Shown in pieces: positions 16,545 through 25,034 of a stretch of 64,000 bases of DNA (positions are counted from its first letter, which is position 1; every line of letters begins with the position of its first letter). Both the position numbers and the translations under genes were made by a program. Source of the DNA: SZUA-36 sp963759155. Lineage in GTDB: Bacteria > Pseudomonadota > Gammaproteobacteria > Xanthomonadales > SZUA-36. The DNA lies in assembly GCA_963759155.1 (NCBI GenBank), contig CAVWXX010000008.1, positions 124,001-188,000 of the forward strand, in the 5' to 3' direction. The notes below the pieces were generated by a model. That model saw only the letters and a list, made by a program, of their open reading frames with translations. It was not told where the DNA came from and searched no databases.

Positions 16545-17424
16545 TTAACCCTCCGGTCTCTGACTCGGGTTCCAGTTCCAGGGCCGGTTTTTTGTCAGCA
16601 ACAAGCGCGTTGAGCCCCAGCAGGAAGGCAGGCGCACCAAACAGTATCATCGGAACGCTGTAAAGGAATTGCTTGGTATATTCCGGGTAAGCGGTATTAC
16701 CCAGGTCAGTCGGGAAACCCAGTTGCTCAAAGGGTACCGCCGAGAGATAGATGTATCCCGTTCCGCCAACTTCATTCTCACCGTAAATATGATGTACATA
16801 TTTATCCGGGTGGCTGTAAATACGGTGCCTGGCAACCTCGAGGTTTTTTACCCGGGTACCGAACATCAGGGCGTCGGTCGGGCAGGCGCTGACGCAGGCT
16901 GGTTTCAACCCTTCCTCGATACGCTCGAAACACATGGTGCATTTCTGAATTTTTGGGTTCCATTCGTTGAATTCGAATTTGACCATGTTAAAGGGGCACG
17001 AAATCATGCAGTACCGGCAACCAATACACTTGTTGCCGCGCCAGTGGGTGGGGCCTTCCGGGGTTTGCTTCATCGCCTCCGTTGGGCAGGCAATCGCACA
17101 GGCAGCCTGGTAGCAGTGCATACACTGAGTCTTGACAAACACATCGCCTTTTTCTGTCTCGTATTTATTGACAACAGTCCACTGCTTATCATCTGTTTTT
17201 CTGTGCGTTTCAAGCGCTCCGTCCGTCTTTACATCCGGCACGCGCATATCGTGCTCTGTACCACAGGCAACTTCACAAGCCCTACAGCCAATGCAGCGGG
17301 TTGTATCTACTAAAATGCCAACAAACTCATCTGGATCGTGTTTTTCCTGGGCGTGTGCCTTATTGCTTGTCAGCGCGGTACCCCCGACAACAATTGACGT
17401 TTTTAAAAAGCCTCGCCTGTCCAT
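16534..17424 (-). CDS. TAT-exported 4x[4Fe-4S] ferredoxin-type subunit (HybA/HmcB-like)
   Basis: A 296-residue protein that moves electrons between the cytochrome and the NrfD-like subunit. The N-terminus MDRRGFLKTS is a twin-arginine signal (DRRGFLK) followed by a hydrophobic stretch and AHA cleavage site, so the folded Fe-S protein is exported. Four cysteine groups follow: CIGCRACEVAC, CMHCYQAACAIAC, CIGCRYCMISC, and CTMC...CVSAC, each giving ligands for one [4Fe-4S] cluster in the interleaved DmsB/HybA pattern. A C-terminal hydrophobic helix (LYSVPMILFGAPAFLLGL) anchors it in the membrane, as in HybA. A GGAG ribosome site precedes the ATG. It overlaps the NrfD gene by 11 nt. Confidence 0.92.
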   Translation of the reverse strand: MDRRGFLKTSIVVGGTALTSNKAHAQEKHDPDEFVGILVDTTRCIGCRACEVACGTEHDMRVPDVKTDGALETHRKTDDKQWTVVNKYETEKGDVFVKTQCMHCYQAACAIACPTEAMKQTPEGPTHWRGNKCIGCRYCMISCPFNMVKFEFNEWNPKIQKCTMCFERIEEGLKPACVSACPTDALMFGTRVKNLEVARHRIYSHPDKYVHHIYGENEVGGTGYIYLSAVPFEQLGFPTDLGNTAYPEYTKQFLYSVPMILFGAPAFLLGLNALVADKKPALELEPESETGGLNDE

Positions 17425-17494
17425 TACATCTCCTTGACCCCGACACGATTTGGATTCCTGACAGGGTTTCCCAATTATCTAAACAAGCCGTTTG

Positions 17495-17950
17495 CTAGCC
17501 GTCCTCACTAACATGGCACTGAGGACAACCTCTGCTTGCTGTTGCACCCTTTCCTGATTCATGACATGACCAGCAGTTCTTATGGATAACCACCTTGGAG
17601 CTGAGTGTTTCATCGGCGATATTTTCAAGTTCCGAGTGATGACAGTCGGAACACCGGTAATATTGTTTACTCATCTCGGAGTCTTCATCGTGGCAGATCT
17701 GGCAATTGATCCATGAAGATTTCATGTAATCAGGGTGAGGCGTTTCCAGTTCCTTGGCGTGAATTTGATGATGGCATTCTGCGCAATCGAGTTCCAGATC
17801 ATCAACGTGCAAAGCATGGGGAAAATGCACCTTGCCGACCGATGAGGGGAAAGTGATATCGCCCGGCATGACGAGCGCCTCCTGCGCAAGACAGGTCAGA
17901 GAAACACCTAAAAGAAAAAAGCATCCGATTGCGGTTCTAATTTTAAGCAT
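17495..17950 (-). CDS. Periplasmic pentahaem c-type cytochrome
   Basis: A 151-residue exported protein: signal peptide in residues 1-22 (core CFFLLGVSLTCLAQ), then five CxxCH motifs at residues 56-60, 83-87, 100-104, 126-130 and 142-146. His-rich segments between them (HALHVDD, HHQIH, HHSE) give candidate distal ligands. The haem spacing resembles cytochrome c3/class III proteins, which usually carry four haems, so one is extra. It is encoded directly before the Fe-S and NrfD-like subunits and is the likely soluble or attached electron partner of that complex. Redox partner and potential cannot be inferred. Confidence 0.9.
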   Translation of the reverse strand: MLKIRTAIGCFFLLGVSLTCLAQEALVMPGDITFPSSVGKVHFPHALHVDDLELDCAECHHQIHAKELETPHPDYMKSSWINCQICHDEDSEMSKQYYRCSDCHHSELENIADETLSSKVVIHKNCWSCHESGKGATASRGCPQCHVSEDG

Positions 17951-18003
17951 ATATGCCTCGCCAGATTCTCAATAGGGGCAAACTCATGTTTGTATGATTC
18001 TTT

Positions 18004-19170
18004 TCAACTCTGCAGAAATGGGCGTGAAAACCCCTCCAGGAGTTTTTTGTATTCCTCGTTTCTGCCTTGCATGCTTTCTTCGGCGTCAGTCGACCCGAGC
18101 TGTGATGTGTGCTCAATAAACTTATTTGCCAGTTCCTGGTATCTTTCTATCTCACCTTGATACCAGTTAACGGAATCACGCCCAATTTTGAGGCCCATCA
18201 GTTCGTTTGCGAGATTGGATGGCTCGATTCCGCACATCCAGCTCAGTTCAAATGGCTTGATGACCAACCATTCCGGATGCTCGGTATGCTCAGAATTTAC
18301 CGAGGTGACTTTTCCACTGAGAGGGGAAGGTATGTCCATTTCAAAGTCGCCACACTTAATCGAGAACAGTGCTTGCCCCTTTTTGATCTCGCTTCCCGGT
18401 TTTGGCAGACTCACATGATCGATCTTCTCGAAAACCTTTCTTATCAGGTCATCCGGGCCAATTCGGACCTCACCGCTCAGTTCGATCTTTGCCCATGCAT
18501 GTTGAGGGGAAACAAAAACCCCGGCCGGTACATTTAGTACGGACCTGGATTTCGATTCATCAACACCGGGCTTGATCAAACGGATGATGTGACCCATTGG
18601 TTCTTGAAGACTATCCTGGCGCTTGATCAACGCAGTCTTCAGAAACTCAAGCAGTTCATCTTCGGTAAATGGTTTTTCGAGATAAGCCATCGCACCAAGC
18701 TTGACCGTTTCCACCGCGGTTTCTATCGATGCATAACCGGTAATGACGATGACATCGATATCAGGGCGCAGGTGTTTGGCGGCCCTGGTCAATTCAACAC
18801 CATCCATTTCAGGCATCTTTAAGTCGGTGAAAATAAAATCATAATCATTCCGACGAATCAGTCCCAAGGCCTCGGAACCTCTTTCAACCGTATCGATGCT
18901 ATAACCCGCTAAAACGAGTATCTTGCGAAAGCTGCTCAGGATGATTTCTTCGTCATCGACTGCCAGTATTTTTGCCAGTGGATTATTGACTTCCACCCGC
19001 TTCAAAGAGGGCGATTCTTCGCTCACATCAAGTTTTAGTCCCAGGTCAAGCGCGTTCTCCCTTTCCTTTCTGACCCGTTTTTCATCGGCCTTTTTCAGGA
19101 GTGTGCGAAGCACCAGGTCGACAACAATAAAAGCAATGATCGTGATAATTACAATGAGTGGAACAACCAT
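18004..19170 (-). CDS. Membrane-anchored response regulator with GcvH-like domain (first of two)
   Basis: A 388-residue protein from the ATG at 19170, which has AGAGGA 8 nt upstream; a GTG 33 nt earlier is possible but has no such site. A hydrophobic helix covers about residues 2-22, then a charged linker, then a receiver domain at about 66-180 with DD at 72-73, phosphoacceptor Asp116 in FTDLKMP and KP at 166-167. Residues about 217-330 resemble glycine-cleavage H protein (VSPQHAWAKIE; SPLSGKVTSVNSE). A Lys-Cys pair (272-273) lies near, but not exactly at, the lipoyl-Lys position. There is no DNA-binding domain. A receiver tied to the membrane with an H-like output is unusual and suggests direct action on a membrane target. 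Confidence 0.82.
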   Translation of the reverse strand: MVVPLIVIITIIAFIVVDLVLRTLLKKADEKRVRKERENALDLGLKLDVSEESPSLKRVEVNNPLAKILAVDDEEIILSSFRKILVLAGYSIDTVERGSEALGLIRRNDYDFIFTDLKMPEMDGVELTRAAKHLRPDIDVIVITGYASIETAVETVKLGAMAYLEKPFTEDELLEFLKTALIKRQDSLQEPMGHIIRLIKPGVDESKSRSVLNVPAGVFVSPQHAWAKIELSGEVRIGPDDLIRKVFEKIDHVSLPKPGSEIKKGQALFSIKCGDFEMDIPSPLSGKVTSVNSEHTEHPEWLVIKPFELSWMCGIEPSNLANELMGLKIGRDSVNWYQGEIERYQELANKFIEHTSQLGSTDAEESMQGRNEEYKKLLEGFSRPFLQS

Positions 19171-19171
19171 T

Positions 19172-19381
19172 TTAATGATCCTCTGAAGCGACAGCGACGG
19201 CACTTCCCAGGACGGAAAGACCCGGCGTCAGAAGCTGATAAGGTGATAAGATAAGCAGAAGAACCCACGCTTGAATATCTGTCAGCGTTTCTGGAATTCT
19301 CGAAATAATGGCCGCAAAAGGCCTGTCTGAACAGAACGTGTATTTATCGAATGCAAACACTAAAACAATCAAGATAATCAC
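19172..19381 (-). CDS. Small hydrophobic protein leading the redox/phosphorelay operon
   Basis: A 69-residue open frame with a GTG start at 19381, preceded by AGGA with a short 3-nt gap. It has two hydrophobic stretches, residues 1-11 and about 38-63. Its stop codon ends one base before the ATG of the membrane-anchored response regulator, and that gene's ribosome site lies inside its last codons, which favours a real, translationally coupled gene. No family was recognised. The short Shine-Dalgarno spacing and lack of homology knowledge keep confidence moderate. Confidence 0.5.
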   Translation of the reverse strand: MIILIVLVFAFDKYTFCSDRPFAAIISRIPETLTDIQAWVLLLILSPYQLLTPGLSVLGSAVAVASEDH

Positions 19382-19469
19382 CTTTCCTGTCTTGGATAGG
19401 GTTCCCGATTTTCTTTGAGCGATTCTTATGGTTTGGTCAAGACACTACGCTTCAGTCCGTCGCGAGTGA

Positions 19470-19483
19470 ATGATCTGGATCAA
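19470..19483 (-). promoter_or_regulatory. FNR/ANR-type box upstream of the redox operon
   Basis: On the minus strand TTGATCCAGATCAT, which matches the FNR consensus TTGAT-N4-ATCAA in 9 of 10 defined bases. Its centre is 95 bp before the GTG of the first operon gene. A class II FNR promoter would put the start near 19435; a weak TAGTGT box lies at 19447-19442, at the right distance. This suggests induction under low oxygen, which fits the cytochrome and Fe-S genes it precedes. Confidence 0.5.
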
Positions 19484-19604
19484 CTAAAAGCTCGATATTT
19501 TTTAGAATAAAATCAGTAAGCTGGGTGTAGATTTGCTTGAAGTTTTAAGTTGTTGATTATAAACATTAACATACGCTGCAGTATGGTGCATAGAAAGCGC
19601 ATGT

Positions 19605-19982
19605 TCAGCGAATTTCAACCACCCGGAAACCAAAAGGCAGGATGGCGAGGCGGGTCATCTTCAGGTGCTGGGCTGCGAATGGCAGGCCGATAATCGTGAT
19701 AGCGAAAAATGCTGCCAGGAAAAGGTGCATCAAAGCCAGTTCGAGACCCGGCAAAATAATCCAGATAATATTCATGATCACCGAAACGGCGCCACCCGGT
19801 GGCTCGGTTTCGCGAATGTCGTGACCAAAAGGAGCCATACCGAGTATGGAAAGCTTGAAACATTGAATTCCGAATGGAATACCGATAATGGTGATACAGA
19901 GTAAAACACCACCGATGATATAGGCGAATGTAATAAGGAAGCCGCCAAAGATAAACCAAAGTATATTGAGTAAAAGAGACAT
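19605..19982 (-). CDS. YccF-domain membrane protein
   Basis: A 125-residue membrane protein from the ATG at 19982. The longer open frame upstream lies inside anmK and is not family-like. Two YccF repeats are visible: NILWFIFGGFLITFAYIIGG...ITIIGIPFGIQCFKL and NIIWIILPGLELALMHLFLA...ITIIGLPFAAQHLKM, each with the ITIIG(I/L)PF signature. The family (E. coli YccF) is widespread and of unknown biochemical function. It follows anmK by 22 bp and is probably in the same transcript. Confidence 0.88.
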   Translation of the reverse strand: MSLLLNILWFIFGGFLITFAYIIGGVLLCITIIGIPFGIQCFKLSILGMAPFGHDIRETEPPGGAVSVIMNIIWIILPGLELALMHLFLAAFFAITIIGLPFAAQHLKMTRLAILPFGFRVVEIR

Positions 19983-20004
19983 CAGCTCATTATAACTTGC
20001 TAAC

Positions 20005-21108
20005 TCAAGGTTCGTGTATCTCTCCAAGCAATACGGGGTGATCAGCCCCTGTAATCGCTGAGGTGTCCTGTGTGTTTCCGGCCAGCCTCTCTCGTGCCAA
20101 CCAGGCGAACAAAAGACCTTCAACCCAATCCGGATCCGTGCCATGTCTGGCCGTCGACTCGACCACGACATCCGGTAATGCTGCGGCGATCCTTTGCATC
20201 AGAAATCTATTGTGTACACCACCGCCGCAAACCAGCAGACGGTCCGGCAACCCCGCGACCGCGAGACTGTCAGCGACGTTCTGTGCGCATAGCTCGGCCA
20301 GCGTGGTCTGAACATCGACCGGATTAAGCGCTGACTCGCCCAGCATGGTATCCAGCCAGGACAGGCTGAAATATTCCAGGCCGGTGCTTTTGGGTGTTGT
20401 CTCCCTGAAATACGGGTCTGCCAGCATACGGCTCAATAAGCCGGTATCCAGTTCACCTTTGGCGGCCCACCGTCCATGATTATCATAGTCTTTTTGCAAA
20501 TGACGCCTTGCCCAGGCATCCATCAGGCAGTTACCCGGACCGCAGTCAAAACCCGTCACAAGCCCTGATGAAGGCAAAAGGGTCAGGTTGGCTATCCCAC
20601 CAATGTTCAGAACCGCCCGGTTCTCTGTTTTGCTCAGGAATAAACCGCGGTGCAGCAAAGGTGACAACGGGGCACCCTGGCCACCGGCCTCGATGTCCGC
20701 ACGTCGAAAATCATTCACCACCGTGGTACCCGTGTTCCTCGCCATCAGCTTGCCCTTGCCCAGTTGGATGCTGAGTGGGTTCTCGCCGCGGGGTTGGTGC
20801 CAGACATTCTGACCATGCGAGCCAATGGCCCGGATATCGCGCATTTCCAAACCGGTTTCACGTACCAGGTCCTGGGCGACGCGGGCAAAAAAGAAGGCAA
20901 GGTTCTCATCCAGCAACTCGGCTATTTTTTGAGCTGGCGGTGCACCGGTTTCGATGAGTTGATCCAGGGTCTGTTTGATTGCAGCGGGATAGGGTGTGCA
21001 GGTCGCATGCAAAATATCCATTGAGTCATTGTTGAAATTGACCAGTACAGCATCGACCCCATCACGGCTTGTGCCGGATAGCATGCCGATGATGAGTTCG
21101 TCGGTCAC
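20005..21108 (-). CDS. anmK: Anhydro-N-acetylmuramic acid kinase
   Basis: Phosphorylates and opens anhydroMurNAc during cell-wall recycling. The 367-residue length is normal. The ATP-binding start GMLSGTSRDGVDAVLV, the catalytic segment VVNDFRRADIEAGGQGAPLSP and the GFDCGPGNCLMDAW motif are all characteristic. The GTG start overlaps the M23 peptidase stop by 4 nt (GTGA), so the two are translationally coupled. It works in the same pathway as the AmpG permease encoded at 11.3-12.5 kb. Confidence 0.95.
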   Translation of the reverse strand: MTDELIIGMLSGTSRDGVDAVLVNFNNDSMDILHATCTPYPAAIKQTLDQLIETGAPPAQKIAELLDENLAFFFARVAQDLVRETGLEMRDIRAIGSHGQNVWHQPRGENPLSIQLGKGKLMARNTGTTVVNDFRRADIEAGGQGAPLSPLLHRGLFLSKTENRAVLNIGGIANLTLLPSSGLVTGFDCGPGNCLMDAWARRHLQKDYDNHGRWAAKGELDTGLLSRMLADPYFRETTPKSTGLEYFSLSWLDTMLGESALNPVDVQTTLAELCAQNVADSLAVAGLPDRLLVCGGGVHNRFLMQRIAAALPDVVVESTARHGTDPDWVEGLLFAWLARERLAGNTQDTSAITGADHPVLLGEIHEP

Positions 21109-22514
21109 GGACTGCTCGTGGTCTTCGCATACATGGATGCGGATTCAAGCCGGCTCAGTTGCGATAATACCGGTGCCGTCATGAGCCGGAATTCGGCCAA
21201 CTGGGTTTCACCCAAAGGGTCGGCCTTTGGTAGCGCCACCGTGCGCGGGTTTCGATGTACACCGTTAAGTAAAAATTCATAATGCAGGTGTGGCCCCTGT
21301 GCAAGGCCGGTGGCGCCGACGTAACCAATCACCTTACCCTGTTTCACGCGTTGCCCTTTTTTAACCGTGCGCTTGGTGAAATGCAGGTACTTGGTGACAA
21401 TACTGTTGGCATGCTGGATAAACACGTGGTGGCCGTTGAATTTATTGTAATCCGAACGAATGACCTTTCCATCTCCGGCCGCATAGACCGGCGTGCCTTT
21501 GGGTGCCTTGTAGTCAATCCCGTTGTGCGCTTTGACCCGCTTGAGAATCGGGTGGTATCGCTTTGGATTGAAGTTCGAACTGATGTAGGCGAAATTCAAC
21601 GGCGCGCGCAGGAAGGCCTTGCGCATATTGCGTCCGTCCGGTGCAAAGTACTGGGCCTTTCCGTCGATATTAAAACGGAGTGCCTGGAATTTTTCACCCT
21701 GGTTAACAAATGTTGCGCCAATAATCTCCCCGTCGCGCAGGAAACTGCCATCCCGGTAAACCTTTTCATAGAGCAGGAAGAAGCGGTCACCCTCACGAAT
21801 ATCCAGCACGAAATCGATGTCCCAGCCAAACAGATTAGCGAGTTTCATCACCATGCCATCGCTTAGGCCCGCATTTTTACCTGCCAGGAACAGGGACGAT
21901 GTGATGGTGCCGCTGGTTTCTGTGATTTCCGTGATCATGTCACGCGCTTGTGAGCTTGCGACGATCTGTTGTCCGTCGTAGTCGATGAGAAGATAGCGAT
22001 CCTCATCGATGGCATAACGCATACGTTTTAGCGAACCATCTTCATGGCGTTGGAATTCAAACAGGTCGCCCGGGCGTATTTTCTTCAGCTGTTTGGTATC
22101 ACCATTGGCTGTCATGATCTTGTGCAGGGTGTTCGCGCTGAAACCCTGTTTGCGAAAAATGCCATCCAGGGATTGTCCGGAACGAACAGTGACCGATTCC
22201 CATTGCTCGGATTCGGGCGCGAGTGTCTTTTCATCGACCGCCTGTATGATCTCGTCGAGAGCAGGAACCTGTATTGTCTCGCGATCGGGCAGGTTGAGGT
22301 TGACGACCTTGTTGGAAACACCCGTTTCCGGCACACCGCTTTTCAGACCACCCAGGGCGAACCCAACAGCGATCAGTGTCAGGCCAAACAGAAACAGCCT
22401 GGTCCGGGTAATCTTGAAATTAAATTGCGACAATTTTCCGGTCAGTGTGGAAAGGAAATCCCCCAGGGCCCCCTCCCGACTTGTACCCGGTCTTCTCTTG
22501 TTCTTATTTTGCAT
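21105..22514 (-). CDS. M23 metallopeptidase, murein endopeptidase (MepM-like)
   Basis: A 469-residue cell-wall hydrolase. A transmembrane anchor lies near residues 38-58 (RLFLFGLTLIAVGFALGG), then an OapA/LysM-like region (SVTVRSGQSLDGIFRKQG), then the LytM/M23 domain. Zinc ligands are visible: HNGIDYKAP (H...D) and the GPHLHYEF box (HxH). The order with anmK downstream and tyrS divergent is the same as in pseudomonads. E. coli MepM cuts cross-links to allow wall growth; the same role is inferred here. Confidence 0.9.
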   Translation of the reverse strand: MQNKNKRRPGTSREGALGDFLSTLTGKLSQFNFKITRTRLFLFGLTLIAVGFALGGLKSGVPETGVSNKVVNLNLPDRETIQVPALDEIIQAVDEKTLAPESEQWESVTVRSGQSLDGIFRKQGFSANTLHKIMTANGDTKQLKKIRPGDLFEFQRHEDGSLKRMRYAIDEDRYLLIDYDGQQIVASSQARDMITEITETSGTITSSLFLAGKNAGLSDGMVMKLANLFGWDIDFVLDIREGDRFFLLYEKVYRDGSFLRDGEIIGATFVNQGEKFQALRFNIDGKAQYFAPDGRNMRKAFLRAPLNFAYISSNFNPKRYHPILKRVKAHNGIDYKAPKGTPVYAAGDGKVIRSDYNKFNGHHVFIQHANSIVTKYLHFTKRTVKKGQRVKQGKVIGYVGATGLAQGPHLHYEFLLNGVHRNPRTVALPKADPLGETQLAEFRLMTAPVLSQLSRLESASMYAKTTSSP

Positions 22515-22709
22515 GCTGCCTATTGACCATCATGTGAGTCGCAGGTTCAAACAGCGCTAAAGATACCATACAGGATGCATTCGGTAGTGTGAATTTGCCA
22601 CGTAATTGTGCATTATGAAGAGTTTGGGCTAGTGACAGGCCTGACAAGGCAATACAATGCCACTTCTTTATTTCACTGCATAAAAACAGGCAGAAAACGG
22701 ACAGATAGT

Positions 22710-23909
22710 ATGACGGATGCAAAACAGGCCCTTGAACTGATCTCGCGGGGCACAGAAGAAATCATCAAGGTCGAAGACCTGCAAAAAAAACTGGAGTCGG
22801 GTAGAGCCCTGCGCATCAAAGTAGGTTTTGATCCGACAGCTCCGGATTTACACATTGGTCACACGGTGATCATCAATAAAATGCGGCAGTTTCAGGATCT
22901 GGGACACGAGGTCACCTTCCTGATCGGTGATTTCACCGGCATGATCGGTGACCCGACGGGAAAGAACGTCACCCGTAAGCCACTCACAAAAGACGAGGTG
23001 AAAGCAAACGCGGAAACCTACGCGACACAGGTTTTCAAGGTCCTTGACCGCGACAAGACAAAGATCCGCTTCAACTCAGAATGGATGACCGAGCTAGGAT
23101 CGGAAGGCATGATTCGACTGGCGGCCAAATACACGCTGGCCCGTATGCTCGAACGCGATGATTTCGAGAATCGTTACCGTAGCGGTCAACCGATCAGCAT
23201 ACATGAACTGCTTTATCCGCTGGCACAGGGCTATGATTCGGTCATGCTGAAAGCCGACGTGGAAATGGGCGGTACGGACCAGAAGTTCAACCTGCTGGTC
23301 GGACGGCACTTACAGCAGCACTACGGTCAGGAAGCACAGGTCATCATCACCCTGCCTTTGCTGGAAGGTCTTGATGGCGTGCAGAAGATGTCCAAATCGC
23401 TGAATAACTACGTGGGCATAACCGAGGCACCCGATGACATGTTCGGCAAGTTGATGTCGATCTCCGATGAGATGATGTGGCGCTACTTTGACCTGTTGAG
23501 CTTCAAGAGTAATGAGGAGTTGGCAGCGCTGAAGCAGCGGGTTGAAGATGGTGCAAACCCGAGGGATATCAAGTTCCTGCTTTGCGAAGAGATCGTGGAA
23601 CGTTTCCATGACCGCAAGGCAGCCGAAATGGCACGTGAGACATTTATTTCCCGGTTCCGTGGCGGGGCCATGCCTGATGAAATCCCTGAAAAAACACTGG
23701 ATGCCGGTGAACAGGGTGTTGGTATCGCCGCCGCATTAACGCAATGCGGTTTGACCTCCAGCAACTCCGAAGCGTTCCGGATGATTAAACAGGGCGGTGT
23801 TCGCATAGATGGAGAAAAGGTCAGCGACCGGTCTCTGTATCTTCAATCCGGTTTCGAAGGCATTCTGCAGGTGGGCAAACTCAAGTTTTGCAAAGCCAAT
23901 GTCAAATAA
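22710..23909 (+). CDS. tyrS: Tyrosyl-tRNA synthetase
   Basis: Class I aminoacyl-tRNA synthetase charging tRNA-Tyr. From the ATG at 22710 the protein has 399 residues and starts MTDAKQALELI; the open frame extends 34 codons further upstream without family-like sequence. HIGH box (LHIGHT), the tyrosine-binding GDFTGMIGDPTGKN region, the QGYDSV segment, the KMSKS box (QKMSKSLN) and a C-terminal S4 RNA-binding domain (EAFRMIKQGGVRIDGEKV) are all present. It matches the TyrS-2 subfamily of about 400 residues. It overlaps tyrA by 11 nt. Confidence 0.95.
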   Translation: MTDAKQALELISRGTEEIIKVEDLQKKLESGRALRIKVGFDPTAPDLHIGHTVIINKMRQFQDLGHEVTFLIGDFTGMIGDPTGKNVTRKPLTKDEVKANAETYATQVFKVLDRDKTKIRFNSEWMTELGSEGMIRLAAKYTLARMLERDDFENRYRSGQPISIHELLYPLAQGYDSVMLKADVEMGGTDQKFNLLVGRHLQQHYGQEAQVIITLPLLEGLDGVQKMSKSLNNYVGITEAPDDMFGKLMSISDEMMWRYFDLLSFKSNEELAALKQRVEDGANPRDIKFLLCEEIVERFHDRKAAEMARETFISRFRGGAMPDEIPEKTLDAGEQGVGIAAALTQCGLTSSNSEAFRMIKQGGVRIDGEKVSDRSLYLQSGFEGILQVGKLKFCKANVK

Positions 23910-25032
23910 GCCAACACTGACCCCCAAAGAGTTACTCGAGCTGCGCAACCGTCTGGATGACATAGACAGCAACATCGTCGACCTGATTGCGGAACGCCAG
24001 GCGGTGGTGGAAACCATCGGTGAGCACAAGCTGAAAACCGGTCTGCCCTTACGTCATTATGAGCGGGAACGGGAAGTTATTGACCGTGGTGTCGCACGCG
24101 CGGAAAACCTTGGTCTTTCCGGTTCAGTCGCACGCGATATCATGGAAACCCTGATACATCATTCGCTGAGTAAACAGGAAACTCACAAGCTGGTCAGGTC
24201 CGGTCATGGAGAGGGGCGCCACGCCCTGGTTATCGGTGGTCTTGGGCGTATGGGTGAATGGATGGCCCGTTACCTGGACATGGTGGGTTACCGAGTCGAT
24301 GTTGCGGATAAGATTGATCGGGAAACACCGTTCACCCGCGTGGATGACTGGCAGGCCGCCGTCGATGACTACGATCTTATTGTTGTTGCCGTACCATTAA
24401 GACCCAGCAATGACATCCTTCTCAAGCTGGCCGAGCTCAAACCGCAATGTCTCGTGTTCGACATCGGTTCTTTAAAAAGTCCGATGCGCGAGGGACTTGA
24501 CGCGATGCGTGAGAGTGGCTGCCGCATCTGTTCTGTGCATCCGATGTTCGGCCCCAATGAAATTGGCTTGTCCGGGCGGCATATCCTGTTCGTGGATGTC
24601 GGCAATCAACAGGCCATTGTCGAGGCCCGTGCACTGTTTGCACACACCGCCGCCGATTGTGTTGAATTAAGCCTTGAAGAACACGATGAGGTGATGGCAT
24701 GGGTACTGGGACTTTCACACCTGGTCAATATCGCTTTTGCCGGCGCATTGGCGCAAAGCGGTGAAAAGGTGCCTTTGCTAAAGCAGATTTCCAGCTCGAC
24801 ATTCAATGCACAATTGAACGTGGCGACACAGGTCGTATCGGAAAACCCGCATTTGTATTTCGAAATTCAGCAGGGAAATATCAATACTCAGGAGGTCAGT
24901 GAACAATTCCGAAAAGTGCTGGATGAGTTGATGACAGCCGTCGGCAACCAGGATGAGGCGATCTTCACACACCATATGCGTGCCGCCAGGAAGCGCCTGG
25001 CCAGTGTCGAAAACAAGACTGAGATCGGTTGA
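23899..25032 (+). CDS. tyrA: T-protein: chorismate mutase / prephenate dehydrogenase
   Basis: Bifunctional enzyme of tyrosine synthesis, 377 residues from the ATG at 23899 (E. coli TyrA 373). The N-terminal AroQ mutase domain shows LRNRLDDIDSNIVDLIAERQ-type helix with the key Arg and Asp, and LRHYEREREV. The dehydrogenase part has the NAD-binding GGLGRMGEWMARYLDM, then SVHPMFGPN and HDEVMAWVLGLSHL. It directly follows tyrS with an 11-nt overlap, an unusual but functionally neat pairing of tyrosine synthesis with tyrosine charging. Feedback control by tyrosine is expected from the family. Confidence 0.95.
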   Translation: MSNKPTLTPKELLELRNRLDDIDSNIVDLIAERQAVVETIGEHKLKTGLPLRHYEREREVIDRGVARAENLGLSGSVARDIMETLIHHSLSKQETHKLVRSGHGEGRHALVIGGLGRMGEWMARYLDMVGYRVDVADKIDRETPFTRVDDWQAAVDDYDLIVVAVPLRPSNDILLKLAELKPQCLVFDIGSLKSPMREGLDAMRESGCRICSVHPMFGPNEIGLSGRHILFVDVGNQQAIVEARALFAHTAADCVELSLEEHDEVMAWVLGLSHLVNIAFAGALAQSGEKVPLLKQISSSTFNAQLNVATQVVSENPHLYFEIQQGNINTQEVSEQFRKVLDELMTAVGNQDEAIFTHHMRAARKRLASVENKTEIG

Positions 25033-25034
25033 TT

